Assembly: GCA_038239195.1 (NCBI GenBank)
Contig: JBBSEZ010000080.1
Location: 1-27,675, forward strand
Length of the DNA stretch: 27,675 nucleotides
DNA from: JBBSEZ01 sp038239195
GTDB lineage: Bacteria; Planctomycetota; Planctomycetia; Gemmatales; Gemmataceae
Direction: 5' to 3'
In this document: piece by piece, positions 23,875 through 27,675 of the stretch
How the letters are laid out: each line of letters opens with the position of its first letter
Numbering within the stretch: position 1 is the stretch's first letter
Notes under the pieces: generated by a model
The model's input: the letters and a program-made list of their open reading frames with translations, nothing else
Told to the model about the DNA's origin: nothing
The model's database searches: none
Position numbers and translations under genes: made by a program

Positions 23875-24444
23875 TCACTCCTTGGGGAGGATCTTGCGGA
23901 CGTCGCTGACGATGGTGGCGATCTTGGCGTCCGTCAGGTCGGCGTTGCGGAGGGCGTAGTTCGCCTTGACGTTGCGATCGGAGTAGAGCACGACGGTGAC
24001 GTCGGCGGCCTTGTTGATCATGTAGCCCTTGGGGCCAGCCGGGTTGTCAACGCTCAGGACGACCTTCTTGAGGTTGGAGCCCGTGGCGATCTTCTTCAGC
24101 TTCGGGGTGATGCCTTCCTCGTCGCTACAGAAGACAACGAAGGCGCCCATCTTGCAGCTATCGTTCTTGACGCAGGCCGCGTCGAGCTTCTTGATGAGCT
24201 TGGTCAAGTTGGCGCTGGGCTCGCGGGCGAAGATCATCGCGACCGGAGCGTTGCCGTTCTCGCAGTACAGGCAGTGCTTCTTGCCCGCGTTCTTGCCGTT
24301 GACGTTGACCGGGTGGAACGGGCCGGCCAGGTCGCTGCCGACCTGCGGGCCTGACTTGAGGGCCACGGCCTCTTCGGCCACGGTGACCGTGCTGGCGACC
24401 AGCGCGAAGGCGAGGCCCAGGGCGAACATGCGGTGCAGACTCAT
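23875..24444 (-). CDS. Secreted thioredoxin-like protein with a CLYC motif
   Basis: A 189-residue protein, AAGGAG upstream of ATG 24444. Residues 1-23 are a signal peptide. The mature part has GSDLAGPFHPVNVNG, then KKHCLYCENGNAPVAMIFARE with a CxxC redox pair (Cys58, Cys61), and three further Cys (KLDAACVKNDSCKMGAFVVFC) that may form a second disulfide. The strands and the PKGYMINK and VVLYSDRNVKANYAL segments fit a thioredoxin-fold variant. Homologous-looking proteins are, from memory, typical of planctomycetes. It is predicted to be periplasmic, acting in dithiol/disulfide exchange or redox sensing. It follows the two UGA-containing genes on the same strand after 126 bases. Confidence 0.82.
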   Translation of the reverse strand: MSLHRMFALGLAFALVASTVTVAEEAVALKSGPQVGSDLAGPFHPVNVNGKNAGKKHCLYCENGNAPVAMIFAREPSANLTKLIKKLDAACVKNDSCKMGAFVVFCSDEEGITPKLKKIATGSNLKKVVLSVDNPAGPKGYMINKAADVTVVLYSDRNVKANYALRNADLTDAKIATIVSDVRKILPKE

Positions 24445-24490
24445 CGTGCGCTTCTCCTTGTGAGAACGGGAACAACGAAAGGAGGGGAAG

Positions 24491-24521
24491 CCTCCAAGGC
24501 AATCCCCAGGGAGCTTGGAGG
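24491..24521 (-). other. Leader hairpin upstream of the CLYC protein gene
   Basis: CCTCCAAG (24491-24498) pairs with CTTGGAGG (24514-24521) around a 15-base loop, in the leader between 24444 and 24571. It could be a regulatory leader structure or a weak terminator of the upstream gene; no T run follows. Confidence 0.3.
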
Positions 24522-24556
24522 GGCGGCGTTGCGTCTGCGCCTGGCCCCTCCCCTTT

Positions 24557-24585
24557 GTTCTATGGAAAACTCAGCGACGTGTCTT
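24557..24585 (-). promoter_or_regulatory. Possible promoter of the CLYC protein gene
   Basis: On the minus strand, AAGACA (24580-24585) and TAGAAC (24557-24562) are 17 bases apart, four of six matches each. It overlaps the last codons of the upstream gene. Confidence 0.3.
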
Positions 24586-24774
24586 GCTGGAAATGCGTCG
24601 GAAGTATTCCTCGATCACGGCACGGTCCTTGGCAGGCAGGCCGCGGGTCAGCTCCTGCATGGCCCGGGCGCGTTCCTTCTCGGGGAGCTTGCCCCAGACC
24701 TCGGCGATCTCGCGGACGCGCTTCTTGTCCACGTCGCCGGTGCCGCTGGCGTTGCCGCCGTTGGAATCGTTCAT
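24571..24774 (-). CDS. C-terminal part of a longer secreted protein, open on its own from ATG 24774
   Basis: A 67-residue frame with no ribosome site before ATG 24774. It opens DSNGGNASGTGDVDKKR and ends in a helical domain, EIAEVWGKLPEKERARAM and LPAKDRAVIEEYFRRIS, whose pattern (LPEKERAxAMxxLTRGL...EEYFRRI) is frequent at the ends of planctomycete secreted proteins. The frame is the same as that of the gene at 24859-25674. The 28 codons between the UGA and this ATG are all sense and read as Gly/Ser-rich linker (SNGGSCPGGSPGSG...), so this is best read as the C-terminal domain of that gene after a UGA (24859-24861), not as a separate gene. Confidence 0.6.
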   Translation of the reverse strand: MNDSNGGNASGTGDVDKKRVREIAEVWGKLPEKERARAMQELTRGLPAKDRAVIEEYFRRISSKTRR

Positions 24775-24813
24775 CGGACTGCCTGGAGCATGATTCGAAC
24801 CACCGCCACTACC

Positions 24814-24861
24814 GCTGCCTGAGCCCGGCGAACCGCCGGGGCAGCTACCACCGTTGCTTCA
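24814..24861 (-). promoter_or_regulatory. In-frame UGA with hairpin 25 bases downstream (SECIS-like candidate)
   Basis: UGA 24861-24859 is followed after 25 nt by the apical loop GUU of a 7-bp stem (CCCGGCG/CGCCGGG), flanked by an outer stem GCUGC/GCAGC (24841-24845 with 24814-24818) and a five-base 3' bulge. Distance and a G-first loop are compatible with bacterial SECIS, but GC-rich DNA makes such hairpins common. Confidence 0.3.
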
Positions 24862-25674
24862 GGACCCGCCCGATTTCTGTTTGTTCTCGATTTCCTTGAT
24901 CATCTCGTCGAGTCGGACGAGGACTTCCTTCTGCATCTTCTGGGTCTGCTTGCCGCCGCGCTTGAGGTCGAGCCGGCGCTGGATGTTGTCCATCTTGCGA
25001 GCGATCCAACCCAGGTCCTTCTCCGCCCACGTGACCATGTCGAAGTGCATCAGCGCGGCGACCATGCGATAGCGCTCGGGGCTATCGACGACGTCCACGA
25101 GGAGGCGGTCGATGGTGGCGTCGGCCTGGTCCTTGAGCATGAGGGCGTGCTCGCAGACGGCCTTGTGGAAGAAGTAAGCGGCCGGGTCGATGACTTCTTC
25201 GGGCTTGACGACCGCGAAGCTGTCGAGGGCCTCCTCGTAGACCTTGCGGCCGACGAGCGCCTTGGAGTAGGCCAGGGCCAGGTTGGCGCGGAAGAACGCG
25301 GGCTGCTTGGCGTCCTTCAAGATCGCCGGGACGGCCAGGGGCGCCGGGGCATCGGCGTTGCGGGCCTCGGCGAGGACCTTGGCCGCCTCGGGGCTGCCCA
25401 GGACCAGCGTCTCGGAGACCTTGTCCACCAGAGGACGGTCGGTCGCCCAGACCTTGTTGAACCGCGCCAGGCTGGCGGCGTCGGTCTTGCCCGCCGACTT
25501 CAGCCAGGCCTCGGCCTGCGCGCGGGCCTCTTCCGGCGTGGGCGACTTCAGCGCCCCGAACGCCGATTCCTCTTTCTTGGGCCCCTTCTCCGCGGCACTC
25601 AGCGGGCCGGCCAACAGGCCGACCCCCAGAACTGCCGCGGCCAGGGGCAAGAGGCGTACGATGCGCCATCTCAT
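24859..25674 (-). CDS. Secreted helical protein of unknown function, ending at an in-frame UGA
   Basis: A 271-residue frame from ATG 25674 (GGGAGA eight bases upstream); an in-frame start twelve codons earlier has no ribosome site. The signal peptide covers residues 1-28 (RIVRLLPLAAAVLGVGLLAG, ending SAA before EKG). The mature part is helical and TPR-like: PTPEEARAQAEAWLKSAGK, FFRANLALAYSKALVGRKVYEEAL and AAYFFHKAVCEHALMLKDQA, then a basic coiled region ending DEMIKEIENKQKSGGS. UGA (24859-24861) ends it, but the frame continues as a Gly/Ser/Cys-rich linker and C-terminal domain to 24571, for a full length of 367 residues. The pattern GGS-stop-SNGGSC aligns the stop with a Cys in the linker (GGSC...GGSC). 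It lies 69 bases after the thioredoxin-like gene. Confidence 0.75.
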   Translation of the reverse strand: MRWRIVRLLPLAAAVLGVGLLAGPLSAAEKGPKKEESAFGALKSPTPEEARAQAEAWLKSAGKTDAASLARFNKVWATDRPLVDKVSETLVLGSPEAAKVLAEARNADAPAPLAVPAILKDAKQPAFFRANLALAYSKALVGRKVYEEALDSFAVVKPEEVIDPAAYFFHKAVCEHALMLKDQADATIDRLLVDVVDSPERYRMVAALMHFDMVTWAEKDLGWIARKMDNIQRRLDLKRGGKQTQKMQKEVLVRLDEMIKEIENKQKSGGS

Positions 25675-25743
25675 GGAAAGTTCTCCCAAACCTGTGGCTT
25701 GTACCGACAAGCCGGAATTGCCACGACGCTGCTCTCGAGCCCT

Positions 25744-26283
25744 TCAGGGCGTCGCCCGCAACAGTTTTCTCACCAGGGCCTCGACGTCCTCGGGGGTGTG
25801 GGACTTGCGCGAGTCATCGGTGTATCGCGCTGCTCGTCGCCCCTGACGATCGAAGACGAACAACACAGGAGGGGCCTTGGTTTGCCATCGCGCTTGCCAC
25901 ACCTCGCGCTCCTCGTTCAGCCGGTAGTTGGCAAACGTGGCTTTTTGCTCGATCAGGAATTTGTGGGCCTCCGCCTTCGCCTCCTCGTCCTCGTCGAGAC
26001 TGACGGAGATACAAACCAGGCCATCGCGGGCGTACTTCTGATGCATCTCGACCAGATGCTTGAACCCTTGTTTGCAGGGCCCTCAGTATTCGGCCCACAC
26101 CTCGACCACGACCACCTTGCCGCGCTGGGCCGTCACCGCCCGGGCGAGGTCGGCATACTTGACGTCCACGAGCGTGACTTTTGGGGCGGGCCTGGCGCCG
26201 GGCAGAGCCTCCGCCTTACTAGGGACGAATGAGGGGGCGAGCCCTATCCCGAGAACGCAACATTTCGCGAGGAATCGGCCCAT
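25744..26283 (-). CDS. Secreted TlpA-like thioredoxin-fold protein with UGA at the first redox-motif position (candidate selenoprotein)
   Basis: A 179-residue chain if UGA 26083-26085 is read through. Residues 1-26 are a signal peptide (FLAKCCVLGIGLAPSFV). Strand VTLVDVKYADL, then GKVVVVEVWAEY (55-66), UGA as residue 67, then GPCKQGFKHLVEMHQKY with Cys70. The TlpA/thioredoxin motif is W-x-x-x-C-x-x-C, so UGA replaces the first Cys: UGPC. The rest is family-typical: LVCISVSLDEDEE, the cis-Pro strand TKAPPVLFVFDRQGR and a closing helix VEALVRKLLR. Frames on both sides of the stop are plainly one protein, and neither half alone folds as thioredoxin. Alternatives are a TGC-to-TGA mutation or base-call error. 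It is the first gene of a minus-strand unit with a good promoter at 26432-26460, and is followed by the second UGA-containing gene. Confidence 0.85.
26043..26085 (-). promoter_or_regulatory. SECIS-like stem-loop directly downstream of the UGA
   Basis: On the minus strand, GCAUCU (26059-26054) pairs with AGAUGC (26048-26043), six perfect pairs, around the apical loop GGUCG. The loop starts 29 nt after the UGA (26085-26083). Known bacterial SECIS elements have a G among the first two loop bases, and E. coli fdhF has GGUC in its loop with a spacing of under 20 nt. The extended flank has interrupted pairs. This meets the position and loop criteria, but folding and SelB binding are not tested. Confidence 0.5.
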
Positions 26284-26635
26284 CGGTGCCCCTGAGCAGA
26301 ACGGGCGAGAGCTCGTTCGGAAAACGGCGAGCGCAATTCACCCAGGAGAGGGGTGATTCGGGCGGGGACAAGCGGGCGCCCCGACGGGTGCGCTGGGGTG
26401 GCAAACCGATCTCGAACTTTGAAACAGTTGTATCCTAGGTGGGCAGGGAGGGGCAGTCAAGAAGAAACCGCCGGCAGCGACCGGGCGAGACAGGTCGGCG
26501 AGCGCCTCGACCTTGACTCGCGAGCCCTTCGCGAAGTATACCGACGAGGCTAGACGTGGCGACGGGGGCTCTTTGTCGTCTGCTCACCAAGGTGGGTCGA
26601 GTGGGCGGAGCTCGTAAACTGCGAGGGACACAAGG
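26284..26635. other. 352-base divergent spacer
   Basis: No convincing gene. It holds the leader (about 140 bases) and promoter of the minus-strand thioredoxin-like gene and the start region of the plus-strand gmd gene. A TAAACT box near 26615 lies upstream of gmd without a clear -35. Confidence 0.6.
26432..26460 (-). promoter_or_regulatory. Strong promoter of the thioredoxin-like UGA gene
   Basis: On the minus strand TTGACT (26455-26460) and TAGGAT (26432-26437) are separated by exactly 17 bases, five of six matches each. This is the best sigma-70-type promoter in the window; it starts transcription near 26425, about 140 bases before ATG 26283. Confidence 0.65.
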
Positions 26636-27625
26636 ATGGTCAAGACCGCTCTCATCACCGGCATCACCGGTCAGGATGGCAGCTACCTGGCGGAACTGCT
26701 GCTGAACAAAGGCTATCGGGTCTGCGGCATGGTCCGCCGCTCGAGCACCGAAAACTTCTCGCGCATCGAGCACCTGCGCGACCGCATCGAACTGTACCAG
26801 GCCGATCTGCTCGACCAGACCTCCATCTCGGCGGTCCTGACCAAGGCCAAGCCGGACGAGGTCTACAACCTCGCCGCCATGTCGTTCGTCCCCACGAGCT
26901 GGCACCAACCGGTGCTCACCGCGGAGTTCACGGCCGTCGGCGTCACGCGCGTCCTCGACGCCATTCGCCAGGTTTGCCCCGCCGCCAAGTTCTACCAGGC
27001 GTCGTCGAGCGAGATGTACGGTAAGGTGCGCGAGGTGCCTCAGGGGGAGAACACGCCCTTCTACCCGCGCAGCCCCTACGGCGTGGCCAAGGTCTACGGC
27101 CATTACATCACGGTCAACTACCGCGAGAGCTACGACCTGTTCGCCTGTTCGGGCATCCTGTTCAACCACGAGTCGCCGCGCCGCGGGCTGGAGTTCGTGA
27201 CGCGCAAGATCACGCATGCCGTGGCCCGGATCAAGCTCGGCCTGGCCAACGAGCTGCGCCTGGGCAACTTGCAGGCCAAGCGGGACTGGGGCTTCGCCGG
27301 CGACTACGTGCGCGCCATGTGGATGATGCTCCAGCAGGACCAGCCCGACGATTACGTCGTGGGGACCGGCGAGACACACAGCGTCGAGGAGTTCGTGCAG
27401 ATCGCGTTCGACCACGTGGGCCTCGACTGGCACAAGTACGTGGTGATCGACCCGCAGTTCTACCGCCCGGCCGAGGTCGATCTGCTGCTGGCCGACCCGG
27501 CGAAGGCGCGCGGCATGGGCTGGGCGCTCGAGGTCAGCTTCGAGGGCCTCGTCAAGATGATGGTGGACGCCGACGTGGCCGCGCTGCGGCACCCGGGCGG
27601 GCCCGCGCTTCGCGTGGTGGCTTGA
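26636..27625 (+). CDS. gmd: GDP-mannose 4,6-dehydratase
   Basis: A 329-residue cytoplasmic enzyme that converts GDP-D-mannose to GDP-4-keto-6-deoxymannose, the first step to GDP-fucose, GDP-rhamnose and related sugars for surface polysaccharides. It has the extended-SDR nucleotide loop ALITGITGQDGSYL (5-18), the RRSSTENFSRI turn, NLAAMSFVPTSW, the catalytic SSSEMYG (about 124-130) with YxxxK in SPYGVAKVYG, the substrate region ILFNHESPRRGLEFVTRKI, and LGNLQAKRDWGFAGDYV. The start ATG 26636 has GAGGG and AAGG upstream. The length is slightly below the usual 340-370 but the C terminus looks complete. No partner sugar gene is visible because the window ends 50 bases later. Confidence 0.96.
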   Translation: MVKTALITGITGQDGSYLAELLLNKGYRVCGMVRRSSTENFSRIEHLRDRIELYQADLLDQTSISAVLTKAKPDEVYNLAAMSFVPTSWHQPVLTAEFTAVGVTRVLDAIRQVCPAAKFYQASSSEMYGKVREVPQGENTPFYPRSPYGVAKVYGHYITVNYRESYDLFACSGILFNHESPRRGLEFVTRKITHAVARIKLGLANELRLGNLQAKRDWGFAGDYVRAMWMMLQQDQPDDYVVGTGETHSVEEFVQIAFDHVGLDWHKYVVIDPQFYRPAEVDLLLADPAKARGMGWALEVSFEGLVKMMVDADVAALRHPGGPALRVVA

Positions 27626-27649
27626 GAGGTTGAGAAAGAATGGGCGAGC

Positions 27650-27673
27650 GGGGGGGGGGGGGGGGGGGGGGGG
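27650..27673. other. Homopolymer run of 24 G at the window end
   Basis: Bases 27650-27673 are all G, immediately followed by CT at the end of the window. Such terminal poly-G runs are typical of contig ends and of two-colour Illumina chemistry rather than of biology. Confidence 0.8.
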
Positions 27674-27675
27674 CT

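Noticed and set aside
27650..27673. Biological G-quadruplex or repeat at the end
   Set aside because: A pure 24-base G run at a contig end is more likely an assembly or sequencing artefact.
1..27675. CRISPR array
   Set aside because: No regular repeat-spacer pattern; the only tandem repeats are the short palindromes and ACACAGATG units described.
1..27675. General reassignment of UGA to a sense codon
   Set aside because: UGA ends many intact genes here (for example DUF1501, WD40, TspO and gmd), so it is a working stop codon.

Overview
The window comes from a GC-rich bacterium and most resembles a planctomycete of the Gemmata/Pirellula type. The support is a run of lineage-typical genes: a secreted ThuA-fold protein, the DUF1549/DUF1553 - Tat-exported DUF1501 - WD40 triad, a secreted thioredoxin-like protein with a CLYC motif, and short dispersed palindromes. 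No replication, phage or transposase gene is visible. The window ends in a 24-base G run that looks like a contig end or sequencing artefact.

Layout. 1-5400: ThuA-like gene (minus), divergent from the DUF1549/1553, DUF1501 and WD40 genes (plus), with two families of palindromic repeats between and after them. 5400-6520: zinc-ribbon membrane protein and a BON-domain protein (plus). 6500-10140: minus-strand run of a DUF4262 protein, core MetE-like methyltransferase, hotdog thioesterase, TauE/SafE permease and DUF1634 protein. 10319-10407: tRNA-Ser(GCU), then a 380-base gene-free stretch and a Uma2 gene. 11519-17818 (minus): NAD+ metabolism (NadE; a nicotinate/nicotinamide phosphoribosyltransferase-like gene followed by PRPP synthase) with a DUF4058 gene, a membrane-anchored protein and a lower-GC orphan in between. 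17906-20622 (plus): TspO, SDR and photolyase in a tightly coupled operon. 20729-22891: large secreted Lys-rich protein, followed by a strong terminator. 22968-24444: small proteins and a secreted CLYC thioredoxin-like protein. 24571-26283 (minus): two secreted proteins, each with an in-frame UGA. 26636-27625: GDP-mannose 4,6-dehydratase.

The most interesting signal is at 26083-26085. The reading frame of a secreted thioredoxin-like protein is interrupted by UGA exactly where the first Cys of the redox motif should be (WAEY-UGA-GPC). The frame then continues for 113 more residues. A stem-loop with a GGUCG apical loop lies 29 nt downstream, where a bacterial SECIS belongs. The next gene downstream on the same strand (25674 to 24571) also has an in-frame UGA, inside a Gly/Ser/Cys-rich linker and again followed by a hairpin. 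Together they could be a secreted selenoprotein redox pair. The competing explanation is sequence error or decay: a third gene (NAPRT-like, 16337-17818) is cut by an in-frame UAA, which cannot be selenocysteine, and all three stops are one C-to-A change from Tyr or Cys codons on the coding strand. Both readings are given below.
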